DNA of 64,000 nt from Flammeovirga yaeyamensis (GCF_018736045.1 NZ_CP076133.1:1612001-1676000); one strand, 5' to 3'. Counted from the stretch's first letter, positions 48,692-57,961 are shown. Notes: a model not told the origin generated them from the letters alone. Numbers and translations: made by a program.

Positions 48692-49207
48692 TTAAATTAC
48701 CTCACAGCTAAGGTCTTTTAGGCATTTTTTTAGTTGAACTAAACCTCTATATATCGCATTTTCAATCTGTTTAGGAGTTTTATCGAGTACCTCAGCGATT
48801 TCTCGATTTTTTTTCGATAAAAATTTAGCCATGTATAAAGGTTCACTGTATTGATCGGGCATAGCATCAAAACATTGATCGATTTGTGCATTTAATTCTT
48901 TCATTTCTAAAGTAGAATCGTTGTACTCTTTACTACCATAATAAGTAGATTCAATCTTATTCGCTTTTTCATGAACCAACTGATGATGTCTTACAACATC
49001 CAAACATTTAAACTTTACTGCACGAAAAATATATTGATCCGGCTGTGCAATATCAGCCAAAGTTTCGTGCTTCTCATACAATTGCACAAAAACTTCTTGC
49101 ACTACGTCTTCGCTCAAATCTTTTGATTTCAGAAATTGGAAGGCATATGCACATAGGTGGGAATAATGCTTCAGGTAGAAATTCTTAAAGTTGGTTAGTT
49201 CGTTCAT
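48692..49207 (-). CDS. ECF RNA polymerase sigma factor (FecI-like)
   Basis: A 171-residue ECF sigma-70 factor. Region 2 is YSHLCAYAFQFLKSKDLSEDVVQEVFVQLYEK (about 15-46) with the core-binding and -10 recognition helix. Region 4 is YSEPLYMAKFLSKKNREIAEVLDKTPKQIENAIYRGLVQLKK (about 120-161) with the helix-turn-helix. Order sigma, FecR, SusC, SusD on one strand is the classical trans-envelope switch for PUL expression. Target promoters were not identified. Confidence 0.93.
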   Translation of the reverse strand: MNELTNFKNFYLKHYSHLCAYAFQFLKSKDLSEDVVQEVFVQLYEKHETLADIAQPDQYIFRAVKFKCLDVVRHHQLVHEKANKIESTYYGSKEYNDSTLEMKELNAQIDQCFDAMPDQYSEPLYMAKFLSKKNREIAEVLDKTPKQIENAIYRGLVQLKKCLKDLSCEVI

Positions 49208-49408
49208 TGTAAACGTTAGTAATTCTATTGGCAGTAAATTATATATTATTTAAGTGATGAGTCATTTCAATAGCAAAATTAAAACTATTTTGATAAGTGT
49301 ATTCACTACACACGTTAAAATTGTTTGAGTTTAAATTTATTAAGAGATCTTGATCTTTTAATCTCAAAATCTTTGTTCGAAAAAACAATTATTTTCAGTT
49401 ATCATTAG

Positions 49409-49431
49409 AATCATTAATTTTAATAATGATT
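49409..49431 (+). promoter_or_regulatory. Palindrome upstream of the SMR exporter
   Basis: AATCATTA and TAATGATT arms with 7-bp spacing, ending 14 bp before the ATG at 49446. This is a fitting place for a repressor operator. Confidence 0.4.
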
Positions 49432-49445
49432 AAATTCTTCTACTT

Positions 49446-49772
49446 ATGAATTGGATACTCTTAATTATTGCAGGGCTATTCGAAACAGCCTTTGCCGCAT
49501 GTTTGGGTAAAGCCAAAGAAACCACTGGAACTGAAATGATCTATTGGTATATTGGTTTTGGAATTTGCCTTAGCATCAGCATGTTACTATTAGTAAAAGT
49601 GACCCAAGTATTACCCATTGGTACAGCTTATGGTGTATGGACGGGTATTGGTGCTGTGGGAACCGTAATAGTTGGTATTTTAGTTTTTAACGAACCTGCT
49701 ACTTTTTGGAGGATATTCTTTATTTCTACTTTAATAGCTTCTATTGTCGGGCTCAAAGTAGTATCGAATTGA
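49446..49772 (+). CDS. SMR-family exporter, Gdx/SugE-like
   Basis: A 108-residue small multidrug resistance protein with four predicted membrane helices and the essential Glu at residue 13 (GLFETAFA). The segment VLPIGTAYGVWTGIGAVGTVIVGI (about 55-78) follows the Gdx/SugE pattern rather than EmrE, and Gdx proteins export guanidinium in exchange for protons. No guanidine riboswitch was recognised upstream. Export of small cations is inferred; guanidinium specificity is only suggested by the motif. Confidence 0.8.
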   Translation: MNWILLIIAGLFETAFAACLGKAKETTGTEMIYWYIGFGICLSISMLLLVKVTQVLPIGTAYGVWTGIGAVGTVIVGILVFNEPATFWRIFFISTLIASIVGLKVVSN

Positions 49773-49878
49773 TCTTTATAAATAATTAAATAAGCTTCAT
49801 CATCAAAAGATTGATGAGAAAAAAGTGATAACTTAGAGTTGTAATTATTATTAGTACCAAGAACCTTTGGTAAACAAA

Positions 49879-50454
49879 ATGAAACAACTCAAAACATCCC
49901 TATCTCACCTCATCCAACTGTCTGATTCCGAATTTGAATTTCTTGAAAGTAAATTAGTAAGACACGAATATAAAGCGAAGTCTATCATTGTCAACCAAGA
50001 GAAAATTGTCGATAGCATTTTCTTTATTGATAAAGGTTTACTTCGCACCTATTACCTTCAAGACAGCAAGGAAATCAATACATATTTTGCTTGTGAAGGT
50101 CAGTTTATTACGGTCTATTCAAGCTTTATTACTCAAACACCAAGTATTGAATTTTTAGAAGCCATTAACGATTGTGTGCTCTACTCTATCTCATTTGACA
50201 CCATGAAAGCACTATATGCATACGATTCTAAATTTGAAAAATTAGGTAGAATTATCGCAGAGAAAAATTATTTATGCATTATCGATAGAACAAGAAAAAT
50301 GCAAAGCTTAACTGCTAAAGAAAAGTATCTTGATTTTATCGATAGTCATGATAAAAAGATTGTCACAGGAGTACCTCAACATCAAATTGCTACTTATTTA
50401 GGTATTGCCCCCGAATCGTTGAGTAGGGTGAGAAAGCAAATCGCCACTTCTTAA
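49879..50454 (+). CDS. Crp/Fnr-family transcription regulator
   Basis: A protein of about 191 residues with an N-terminal cyclic-nucleotide-binding-like beta barrel (HEYKAKSIIVNQEKIVDSIFFIDKGLLRTYYLQDSKEIN) and a C-terminal DNA-binding part with IATYLGIAPESLSRVRK. The conserved cNMP pocket residues are not obvious, as in many Bacteroidota members. A TTG at 49867 is in frame, but the ATG at 49879 is preferred. It sits between the SMR gene and an SMP-30-like gene (70 bp) on the same strand, which may be its targets. The effector is unknown. Confidence 0.85.
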   Translation: MKQLKTSLSHLIQLSDSEFEFLESKLVRHEYKAKSIIVNQEKIVDSIFFIDKGLLRTYYLQDSKEINTYFACEGQFITVYSSFITQTPSIEFLEAINDCVLYSISFDTMKALYAYDSKFEKLGRIIAEKNYLCIIDRTRKMQSLTAKEKYLDFIDSHDKKIVTGVPQHQIATYLGIAPESLSRVRKQIATS

Positions 50455-50524
50455 CAAAAGTCAATGCAGAACAATTTTCATCGCCCTTAATTTGTGTATC
50501 ATTCAACGTAAACGATGACAAATT

Positions 50525-51625
50525 ATGATGACAAAAAAAGTAACTTTCTCTTTCCTTATTGCTGTTTTATTATTTATCGGGAACTTCGTTTTCCAAGCAT
50601 GTTCTATTCAACCTTTGGCTTGGACGCCACCTCAAAAACCAGAACTCAAAGGCAGTTTAAAAGAAAACGATTTATTGGCTTCAACAGAATGGATTGATTT
50701 AAACGGTTGGTATGGTCCCGAAGATATTGCTGTAGATCAAGATGGAAATCTATATTGTGGTGCCCATGTTTCTGCAACTGATTTTACAGATGGAAGGATT
50801 CTAAAAATTGATACATTGGGTGAAGTATCAGAATTCTGTAACCCTCACAATTGGGTAACTGGTTTGGACTTTGATGCTGAGGAAAATCTTATTGCTTGTA
50901 TTCCAAATATTGGATTAGGTAGTATTGATAAAAACGGGAAATTGACTGTCCTGACCGAAAAGGATGAAAATGATAATCCATTTCTAATGCTAAATGATGT
51001 TGATATAGCTCAAGATGGTAATATCTACTTTTCTAATACTTCTTCTAAGGTAAAATTCAGCCGTAAACATGCGCGAAAAATTATTTTTGAAGTAAAGCCC
51101 GATGGTGGACTTTATCGATATAACCCCTCTACAAAAGTAACACAAACACTCATCGATGGTGCTTATTTTGCAAATGGTGTGGCCGTATCTCAAAATGATG
51201 ATTTCGTTTTACTGGTGGAATTAACTAAATACAGAATCATCAGGTATTGGCTAAAAGGAGATAAAAAGGGAACTATCGATATTTTTATAGATAATTTGCC
51301 AGGTCTTCCAAATGGAATTGCAAAACGATCTGATGGTAGTTTTTGGGTGGGTTTTACAACGAGAAGAGACGATACATTAGATAAGTTTCAACCGAAACCC
51401 TTCATGAAAAAACTTATTTATGCTACTCCATTATGGTTACAACCGAAACAAGAATCTTTTGGTATGATCATGCATTTAAGTGAAGAGGGTAAAGTCATCA
51501 AAACATATTATGAACCGACAGGTGAAATTGTTTCTGAGGCAAGTTCTGTAGAGGAACACAATGGATATTTATATTTGGGAGGTGATTTAACTGATCATAT
51601 TGGGCGATATAAATTGGTTGAATAA
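50525..51625 (+). CDS. SMP-30/strictosidine-synthase-like lipoprotein
   Basis: A 366-residue six-bladed propeller protein. A lipoprotein signal ends at Cys26 (FQAC). The body has GPEDIAVDQDGNLYCG (about 64-80), TGLDFDAEENLIACIPN, LNDVDIAQDGNIYFSN, FANGVAVSQNDDFVLLVE and GLPNGIAKRSDGSFWVGFTT, the repeated pattern of SMP-30/gluconolactonase, APMAP and strictosidine-synthase-like proteins. Family members are lactonases or esterases, often metal-dependent. Substrate unknown. It is followed by a long hairpin. Confidence 0.85.
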   Translation: MMTKKVTFSFLIAVLLFIGNFVFQACSIQPLAWTPPQKPELKGSLKENDLLASTEWIDLNGWYGPEDIAVDQDGNLYCGAHVSATDFTDGRILKIDTLGEVSEFCNPHNWVTGLDFDAEENLIACIPNIGLGSIDKNGKLTVLTEKDENDNPFLMLNDVDIAQDGNIYFSNTSSKVKFSRKHARKIIFEVKPDGGLYRYNPSTKVTQTLIDGAYFANGVAVSQNDDFVLLVELTKYRIIRYWLKGDKKGTIDIFIDNLPGLPNGIAKRSDGSFWVGFTTRRDDTLDKFQPKPFMKKLIYATPLWLQPKQESFGMIMHLSEEGKVIKTYYEPTGEIVSEASSVEEHNGYLYLGGDLTDHIGRYKLVE

Positions 51626-51652
51626 AAACTATTGTTCCATTAATAATAGAAT

Positions 51653-51700
51653 ATTTAAAATCATATGGTAAATTGATTTATCAACCATATGATTTTAAAT
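51653..51700. terminator. Perfect 17-bp hairpin after the SMP-30-like gene
   Basis: Arms 51653-51669 and 51684-51700, core AATCATATGGT / ACCATATGATT, loop 14 nt, followed by ATTATTATT. Probable terminator. It covers an in-frame ATG at 51689 of the next gene, arguing for the later start at 51710. Confidence 0.6.
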
Positions 51701-51709
51701 TATTATTCC

Positions 51710-52384
51710 ATGCAAGACAATTTCAGAGTCGTTTTTCTAGGTGCTACAGGAGCTGTAGGTTCTCAAGCTTTAAAACAATTACTAAGCTTTAATAATGTAT
51801 CGAGAATTTTATCTTTGGGAAGAAGACCTGTAGAAATTGATACTATTCCGACATATTTAGAACAAGTAAAAATCGATATACATCAACCTTCTTCTTATGC
51901 AGATCAGGTACACGATTGTGATATTGCCATTTGTACTTTAGGGGTTGGAGAATCCACTAAAGTCTCTAAAGAAGAATTCATTGCCATTGATAAAACAGCA
52001 GTAATCAACTTTGCTAAAATATGTAAGGACAATGGAGTTAAACATTTTCATTTGTTGGCCTCTGTTGGAACTAATAGTAAATCGATGAATTACTATATGC
52101 GTACCAAAGGAGAACTTATTGATGAATTAACGGCACTAAATTTCGATAGCTTAAGTATCTACCAACCTTCCATGATTTTAACTCCAACCAACAGGTATGG
52201 TATAGTTCAAGGTATCTTTTTAGTAGTTTGGCCAAAATTGGATTTTATCTTCCAAGGAAGTGCAAGAAAATATAGAGGAATAAAAGTAGATCTATTAGGA
52301 AAGTCGATGGCCAATAATATATCAAATACTCGAAGAGGAGTTGAATTCTTAACTTATGATGACTTTATACGACTTCAGAAATAA
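51710..52384 (+). CDS. NAD(P)-binding SDR-like protein (HTATIP2-type)
   Basis: A Rossmann-fold protein of about 224 residues: VVFLGATGAVGSQALKQLL (glycine motif), LSLGRRPVE, DIAICTLGVGESTKVSKEEF and a conserved-looking ASVGTNSKSMNYYMRTKGELIDEL with the Tyr-x-x-x-Lys of extended SDRs. It resembles the HTATIP2/oxidoreductase group. The frame is open from an ATG at 51689, which lies inside a hairpin arm; 51710 begins right at the fold. Single gene, function unknown. Confidence 0.8.
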   Translation: MQDNFRVVFLGATGAVGSQALKQLLSFNNVSRILSLGRRPVEIDTIPTYLEQVKIDIHQPSSYADQVHDCDIAICTLGVGESTKVSKEEFIAIDKTAVINFAKICKDNGVKHFHLLASVGTNSKSMNYYMRTKGELIDELTALNFDSLSIYQPSMILTPTNRYGIVQGIFLVVWPKLDFIFQGSARKYRGIKVDLLGKSMANNISNTRRGVEFLTYDDFIRLQK

Positions 52385-52525
52385 TCACTCTACTTTTTTA
52401 TTTTAATTAATATGATTAGCGTTTCATCAAACTATGTTCTTATAATATGTTTTTGCGACATAATTGCATTTACAAAATTATAGATCTACATTTACGTCAA
52501 GAACATCTATGAAACTCTAAACACT

Positions 52526-53746
52526 ATGAAAAATAAACTCCCTGTTACCGTACTAAGTGGATTTCTTGGCGCAGGTAAGACTACCCTACTTAATCATATT
52601 CTTCATAATAAAGAAAGTTTAAAAGTCGCTGTTATTGTAAATGATATGAGTGAAGTTAATGTGGATGCTGAATTAGTTAAAAACGAAAATACATTATCAA
52701 GAACGGAAGAAAAATTAGTCGAAATGAGTAACGGTTGTATTTGCTGTACTCTTAGAGAAGATTTGATGGTCGAGGTAGAACGCCTGGCAAAAGAAGATCG
52801 TTTCGATTATTTATTGATAGAAAGTACAGGCATTAGTGAACCCGTACCTGTTGCACAAACATTCTCATTTATTGATGAAGAAAATGGTATTGATCTTTCT
52901 AAGTTTAGTTATATCGATACGATGGTAACAGTAGTAGATGCTTTCAATTTCTTTAAAGATTTTGGAAGTCCAGAAACGCTGATGGATAGAGAATTAACCG
53001 ATATAGAAGGCGATTTTAGAACGATTGTGAATTTATTAACGGATCAAATTGAGTTTGCCAATGTGATCTTGTTGAATAAAACGGATTTGGTGAATAAAGA
53101 ACATTTGGGAGTTTTAAAAGCTGCAGTTCAAAAGTTAAATCCTTCAGCTAAAATCATTGAAACAAGTTATAGCAAAATTGAACCAAGAGAAATATTAAAT
53201 ACAGGATTATTCAATTTCGAAGAGGCCGAACAAAGTGCTGGATGGATAGAAGAATTAAATAAGGAAGAACATACTCCCGAAACAGAGGAATATGGAATCT
53301 CTTCTTTTGTCTATAGAAACAATAAACCTTTTGATCCCAATCGTTTTTGGAATTTTATTCAACATCAATTCCCTAGCACAATAATTCGAAGTAAAGGATT
53401 GTTTTGGTTGGCCTCTAGGCCAGAACAAGCTATCGTTTGGAGTCAGGCAGGAGGATCTCTAAAAGCGGATAGTGCTGGAGTTTGGTGGAGTAATATGCCT
53501 CTAGAAAAGAGATTAAAATATGTAGCGTTTCTTGAAAACCGTCAGCAAATAGAAGATGGTTGGGACGAATCGTTTGGAGATAGAAATAATGAAATTGTAT
53601 TTATTGGTCAGGATATGAACGAAGGTCAAATACGATACGATTTAGACAATTGCATAGTTACAGAAGAAGAACTCAGCTTTGGCAATTGGAAAAAAGGCTA
53701 CGTGGATAGTTGGCCTGTCGAAAGAACTTATGCATTAGATTCATAA
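52526..53746 (+). CDS. COG0523 (CobW/ZigA-like) GTPase metallochaperone
   Basis: A 406-residue G3E-family GTPase. The Walker A is GFLGAGKTT (12-20), the metal-binding CICC is at 71-74, then [14 protein letters not shown] (switch region), NKTD (guanine specificity) and a C-terminal CobW_C domain ([19 protein letters not shown] onward). Such proteins deliver Zn2+ or other metals to client enzymes, often when zinc is short. No clear Zur box was seen upstream. Monocistronic, followed by a terminator. Metal identity is inferred. Confidence 0.9.
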   Translation: MKNKLPVTVLSGFLGAGKTTLLNHILHNKESLKVAVIVNDMSEVNVDAELVKNENTLSRTEEKLVEMSNGCICCTLREDLMVEVERLAKEDRFDYLLIESTGISEPVPVAQTFSFIDEENGIDLSKFSYIDTMVTVVDAFNFFKDFGSPETLMDRELTDIEGDFRTIVNLLTDQIEFANVILLNKTDLVNKEHLGVLKAAVQKLNPSAKIIETSYSKIEPREILNTGLFNFEEAEQSAGWIEELNKEEHTPETEEYGISSFVYRNNKPFDPNRFWNFIQHQFPSTIIRSKGLFWLASRPEQAIVWSQAGGSLKADSAGVWWSNMPLEKRLKYVAFLENRQQIEDGWDESFGDRNNEIVFIGQDMNEGQIRYDLDNCIVTEEELSFGNWKKGYVDSWPVERTYALDS

Positions 53747-53755
53747 CTTTTACCT

Positions 53756-53797
53756 AAAGCTTTCTCAGATCATGTATTTGGGAAGGCTTTTTTATTT
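53756..53797 (+). terminator. Terminator of the COG0523 gene
   Basis: Ten-pair stem with two G-T pairs (AAAGCTTTCT / GGAAGGCTTT), followed by a T-rich run. Confidence 0.75.
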
Positions 53798-53806
53798 TAT
53801 CAGACT

Positions 53807-53837
53807 TTTGATGTATTATTAATTAGCAATATATTTA
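53807..53837 (+). promoter_or_regulatory. Bacteroidota-type promoter for the membrane SRPBCC gene
   Basis: TTTG at 53807-53810, 19-bp spacer, TATATTTA at 53830-53837 (one mismatch from TAnnTTTG), 24 bp before the ATG at 53862. Confidence 0.5.
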
Positions 53838-53861
53838 ATCTTAATTTTTGCTAACTTAACT

Positions 53862-54809
53862 ATGAAACTCAAACAATACTTAGGCATCTTAACCGGAGCC
53901 TTATATGGATTACTATTGCGATTATTTTTTGATCCATCAGAAGACATAGAAATATTTAAATATTACAGTATCAATAGTATTTCTTTTTTTTGGATTGTTC
54001 CTATTATAATCTCTGTTATTCCACTTCTTATCGGTAGAAAAGAAGTATTATTATCAAAATGGAAAACTATTGTTTATCCTGTATTGAGTCAGATACTCTT
54101 TTTTATTATCACTTTATCACAGGGAATTGAAGATTGGCTTTGTATTTTAATTCTAGCCTTTCCATTTATATTAGTAGCAGGCTTAGTTGGATTATTGATT
54201 ACTCCATTACTCAAAAAGAAGTATCACAATAAATTATATTCTATAATTTTTTTACCATTGATATTTAGTCCAATTGAATCAATAATACCCAATAACACCA
54301 AAACGTATGATGTTGAGTCAAGTATCATTATAGAAAAAACTAAAAGTGAAGTTTGGGCGAATCTAATAGAAGTACCTGAGATTCTAGAAGATGAATATCA
54401 AAAAGGGTTCTTTAATTATATTGGCGTACCTCGACCAATAAAATCCGAAATTAAAACAGTAAATGGTAAAGAATATCGAATAGGTTATTTTTCTGATGAT
54501 TTAGAATTATACGAAAGTATTTCTAACATAAATTATCTAGAAAATGTTTCATTCGATATTCATATCAATGATTCGAAACTGAGGAATACACCAACAGATC
54601 ATCATATTCTTAAAAGCGATTATTTTACCTTTCAAAACATTAAATATGAGTTGATACATCTTTCAGAAAATAAAACGAAATTGATATTAAGTTGTAAATA
54701 TTCTATCAATTCTAAAATGAACATTTATGCTAATTTTTGGGCTGAACAAATCATTGGTGATTTTGAAGAAAGATTATTATCCTCTCTAAAATATAAGCTT
54801 GAAGATTAA
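53862..54809 (+). CDS. Membrane protein with C-terminal SRPBCC-like domain
   Basis: A 315-residue protein with four to five membrane segments in the first 145 residues (for example ISFFWIVPIIISVIPLLIG, PVLSQILFFIITLSQGI, CILILAFPFILVAGLVGLLI). A soluble C-terminal domain (about 148-315) has IIIEKTKSEVWANLIEVPEI, which looks like an SRPBCC/START-type ligand-binding fold. Cargo and function are unknown. It precedes the DUF1624-like gene by 109 bp on the same strand. Confidence 0.7.
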   Translation: MKLKQYLGILTGALYGLLLRLFFDPSEDIEIFKYYSINSISFFWIVPIIISVIPLLIGRKEVLLSKWKTIVYPVLSQILFFIITLSQGIEDWLCILILAFPFILVAGLVGLLITPLLKKKYHNKLYSIIFLPLIFSPIESIIPNNTKTYDVESSIIIEKTKSEVWANLIEVPEILEDEYQKGFFNYIGVPRPIKSEIKTVNGKEYRIGYFSDDLELYESISNINYLENVSFDIHINDSKLRNTPTDHHILKSDYFTFQNIKYELIHLSENKTKLILSCKYSINSKMNIYANFWAEQIIGDFEERLLSSLKYKLED

Positions 54810-54918
54810 GTTGAAAGTATGTTAACCTTAGCATTTATTGATGCGACGGTATTGCACTTATGTTATTATAGGTCTACATTTATTCTCTGAATACATTTCT
54901 TATACTATTAAAACCTAA

Positions 54919-56073
54919 ATGAAGGAGCTGAAAACAACTAAGAATAAAGGTAGAATTACATCTATAGATGTGCTAAGAGGATTGGTTATTGTTATCATGT
55001 TATTAGATCATGTTAGAGAACGATTCTTTTATTATTATCCCGTCTCAGACCCAATTGATATCAATGAAACAAGTCCTGGATTATTCTTCTCTAGAATATT
55101 AACTCACCTTGCTGCTCCCATATTTGTATTTCTAACTGGCTTATCAGCTTGGCTATATGCAAATCCTAGAGGAAAGGATCCAAGATCGGCTAGCAGCTTC
55201 TTATTTAAAAGAGGCTTGTTCCTTATTTTCATAGAAATAGCCTTCATTAATTTCTCTTGGTTTGGTGAATATCATACCTTATACCTTCAAGTAATTTGGG
55301 CAATTGGTGTAAGTATGATAACACTTGCTGCATTATCACACCTCCCTTATAAAGTAATTGGTATTTTGGGTTTCCTAATAGTATTTGGACATAATGCACT
55401 TACGCCTATTCATTTCTCTCCTGATGAATTTGGATATACTTTATGGGCTATCCTACACGATAGAGGTTTTATTTTCCCGAATGAACTTTTGAAAATCAAA
55501 GCCTCCTACCCTGTTTTACCTTGGATTGGTGTTATATTATTAGGGTATTTTGCTGGGCCAATTTTTGGAGAAAAATACTCACCTAAAGATCGAATTAAAA
55601 CACTTCAATTCATTGGAGTTGGTAGTTTGGGACTTCTATTAATTCTCCGTGGATTTAATCTATATGGAGAAACATTACATTGGGAAACTCAAGATACAAT
55701 TTTAAAGACAGTCATGGACTTTGTCAATTTCACAAAATACCCTCCTTCTCTAGATTTTCTGTTGTGGGGAATTGGTTTTGGATTATTGATATTATCATTC
55801 CTTGAAAACAAACAAAATAAAATAACGGATGCTTTAAAGACTTTTGGATCTGCTCCTATGTTTTTTTACATCCTACATCTTTACGTTCTTTTGATATTGT
55901 ATAAAATTGCCGTGGCTATCTTTGGTATCCCTGAAGGAAAATATCTAAGTTTTAATCACCTTGGTTATGTTTGGGTTTCTACTGTGGTATTAGCCACAAT
56001 ACTATATTTCCCAACAAAGAAATTTGGTGATTATAAAAGAAAAAGTAATTCAAAGTGGTTGAAGTATTTTTAG
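54919..56073 (+). CDS. DUF1624/HGSNAT-like membrane protein
   Basis: A 384-residue polytopic protein. The opening RITSIDVLRGLVIVIMLLDHVRE (about 12-34) is the signature of DUF1624/heparan-alpha-glucosaminide N-acetyltransferase-like proteins, followed by repeated membrane helices and conserved LTHLAAPIFVFLTG and GSAPMFFYILHLYVLL. Relatives transfer acyl groups to glycans across the membrane; activity here is inferred. A small gene follows 28 bp downstream and is probably co-transcribed. Confidence 0.8.
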   Translation: MKELKTTKNKGRITSIDVLRGLVIVIMLLDHVRERFFYYYPVSDPIDINETSPGLFFSRILTHLAAPIFVFLTGLSAWLYANPRGKDPRSASSFLFKRGLFLIFIEIAFINFSWFGEYHTLYLQVIWAIGVSMITLAALSHLPYKVIGILGFLIVFGHNALTPIHFSPDEFGYTLWAILHDRGFIFPNELLKIKASYPVLPWIGVILLGYFAGPIFGEKYSPKDRIKTLQFIGVGSLGLLLILRGFNLYGETLHWETQDTILKTVMDFVNFTKYPPSLDFLLWGIGFGLLILSFLENKQNKITDALKTFGSAPMFFYILHLYVLLILYKIAVAIFGIPEGKYLSFNHLGYVWVSTVVLATILYFPTKKFGDYKRKSNSKWLKYF

Positions 56074-56101
56074 AAATACTTCAACTTTTAATCTATTCTA
56101 A

Positions 56102-56362
56102 ATGACTCAATATAAAACTGACATTCTAAACAATATCTGTTATACCGATTTGGTTTATGGCAGAATCAATAAGAAACTAAGTATAAATTTATCGAATGAT
56201 GAGGTGGAAAAATTTGTACTTATGATCATCAAAGAATCTGATGAAAAGGACTTTATAAAAAAAGGAAAGAACATCTATGTTCATCATTATCAGAAAAAAG
56301 TAAGGCTCACTATAAATTCTTATAATTTCAGAATTATAACTGCAGATATTCTAAATTCATGA
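56102..56362 (+). CDS. Small DUF3781-like protein
   Basis: An 86-residue soluble protein. CYTDLVYGRINKKL (13-26), FIKKGKNIYVHHY and the ending LTINSYNFRIITAD resemble DUF3781, found in many Firmicutes and Bacteroidota. Function unknown. It is 28 bp after the DUF1624-like gene. Match is from memory and moderate. Confidence 0.6.
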   Translation: MTQYKTDILNNICYTDLVYGRINKKLSINLSNDEVEKFVLMIIKESDEKDFIKKGKNIYVHHYQKKVRLTINSYNFRIITADILNS

Positions 56363-56454
56363 TACGATTTAATCATAAATAAACAACCCAGGAATGACCC
56401 TAGGTTTACAGTATTGTAAAATTTCTAGATAAAGGTTACTTTTAAACTCCACTA

Positions 56455-56616
56455 TTCTTAGTGTTAAGCGTTAGCGTCACTAAGAATTTAGCATTGTAAA
56501 AGTCTCCAGACTTATAACTATTCTTTCTAAAAAAAAATATCAAATTTTTAGTAATAAGTCGAAGACTTATACAAATTTTCAGTTCTTAGTGACGCCTATC
56601 GGCTTAACACAAAGAA
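56455..56616. repeat. Pair of inverted 32-34 bp hairpin repeats
   Basis: Copy A (56455-56486) has stem TTCTTAGTG / CACTAAGAA. Copy B (56583-56616) is its near reverse complement, sharing TTAAGC and CGTCACTAAGAA. Between them lies another hairpin, ATAAGTC-GAA-GACTTAT (56553-56569). The block fills the gap between convergent genes and could act as a two-way transcript end or be a mobile repeat. Confidence 0.65.
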
Positions 56617-56635
56617 CAGTGATCTATATAATATA

Positions 56636-57961
56636 TTATTGTTTTAACTTTTTTTTACCCGATTTAAAATCTTTTGAAATAACCATTCGATCATATTCAT
56701 CACCCAAAACAGTATAAGCTACATACGTCAACTCATTTTCTTCTATGGTAATGACTTGATAAAATTGAGTCTGTTCACCAGATTTGTCCAATTCATAACC
56801 ATCCTTTTTATACGTTTTCATTTGTTCTGTATCTAATTCATATTGTTTTGGTCCACTTACCGATGTAACATATACTGTTTGAAGATCTGTCGATTTTTTT
56901 GTGGTACGTACCGGTACATGTCCTCTAGCATAGGTATGATCATGACCGTTCAATACAAGGTCGACATTATATTTATCCAAAAGAGGTTTCCAATGATCTC
57001 TTGCGTATTGGAAATTACGGCCTTTTGCAGGAGCAAATACAGAATGATGACAAGTGATGATTTTCCATTTTGCAGTACAATCTTTTAATTGATCTTCTAT
57101 ATACTTTGTTTGTTCCTCCAATTTGTCATTAGAGTTTAACACAATAATTCTCACATCTTGATAATCGATGGTATATACAGTTTCATGCAGTTCTTTTGAT
57201 AAACTTTCCTCAACTGGTAACGTAAATTGAGGTCGCCATTGAATGGATAGTTGCTTGGGTTCATTTTTAGCTAAAGATCTAAACTCATGGTTGCCTACGA
57301 CGGGTACTGCTGTCCATTGACTATGGATAAAACCACCTGCTTTATACCATTCAGCCCACTCTTGATCTTGATGGGCTTTGTTTATCAAATCTCCTGCATG
57401 AACCACAAAAGACGCATTTGGAGCTGTTTGATACGCTTGTCGAATTACTCTAGACCAATGTTCTAGAACATCGTTTTGAGCATCTCCAAAATATACAAAC
57501 TGTGTGGGTGCATATTCATTTTTTGCTGTTCTAAATTGAATCCATTCCGACCAATGTTCTTTGCCATCACCCACTCTGTAAACATATAAAGTATTTGGTT
57601 TTAGTTGATCAAATACCACACTATGATAATGAACAATTAATGATTTATTTCCTTTATACTGTCCTAAATCAAACTCTTCTGTTTTGGCTGTAAGCCTTTC
57701 AGCATCGTCAACAAATTTAGAATTCACGGTGGCTTCGGCTATTTGTGCTACAGCATTTTTGATCGTATTATCCGTTCTCCAAGTTACAGCTCTACTTGTG
57801 GCGGGGTTACCATTAAACGTAAGAATAATTCTATCTGGATCTTTACTTGGTTTTTCCCAATGATGTAAACCATCGTGATCATGATCATGTGGCGGATGCC
57901 CGATTATATTGGATATTAAAAGGATGGATAGAATTAGTGTAAAAAGAGTTTTTAGTTTCAT
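56636..57961 (-). CDS. Purple acid phosphatase-like metallophosphoesterase
   Basis: About 441 residues, exported. From the Met at 57961 it has a good signal peptide; the frame is open for ten more codons upstream. A His/Asp-rich patch (HPPHDHDHDGLHH) follows the signal. Then comes an FnIII-like N-terminal domain (ILTFNGNPATSRAVTWRTD to WIQFRTA) and the metal-binding motifs in order: FGDAQND, HAGDLINK, VVGNHEF, CHHSVF and NGHDHTYARGH. This is the purple acid phosphatase layout. It should hydrolyse phosphoesters in the periplasm or outside the cell. Convergent with the DUF3781-like gene. Confidence 0.88.
   Translation of the reverse strand: MKLKTLFTLILSILLISNIIGHPPHDHDHDGLHHWEKPSKDPDRIILTFNGNPATSRAVTWRTDNTIKNAVAQIAEATVNSKFVDDAERLTAKTEEFDLGQYKGNKSLIVHYHSVVFDQLKPNTLYVYRVGDGKEHWSEWIQFRTAKNEYAPTQFVYFGDAQNDVLEHWSRVIRQAYQTAPNASFVVHAGDLINKAHQDQEWAEWYKAGGFIHSQWTAVPVVGNHEFRSLAKNEPKQLSIQWRPQFTLPVEESLSKELHETVYTIDYQDVRIIVLNSNDKLEEQTKYIEDQLKDCTAKWKIITCHHSVFAPAKGRNFQYARDHWKPLLDKYNVDLVLNGHDHTYARGHVPVRTTKKSTDLQTVYVTSVSGPKQYELDTEQMKTYKKDGYELDKSGEQTQFYQVITIEENELTYVAYTVLGDEYDRMVISKDFKSGKKKLKQ

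Noticed and set aside
49208-49445. Guanidine riboswitch upstream of the SMR gene
   Set aside because: No conserved riboswitch core could be seen; only AT-rich DNA and a short palindrome.
49867-49878. Earlier TTG start of the Crp-family gene
   Set aside because: An ATG four codons later fits the family start; TTG offers no benefit.
51689-51709. Earlier ATG of the SDR-like gene
   Set aside because: It lies within the right arm of a 17-bp hairpin, and the added residues precede the Rossmann fold without match.
52385-52525. Zur operator before the COG0523 gene
   Set aside because: No convincing palindrome of Zur type was found; the TGCGA/TGCAT similarity is too weak.
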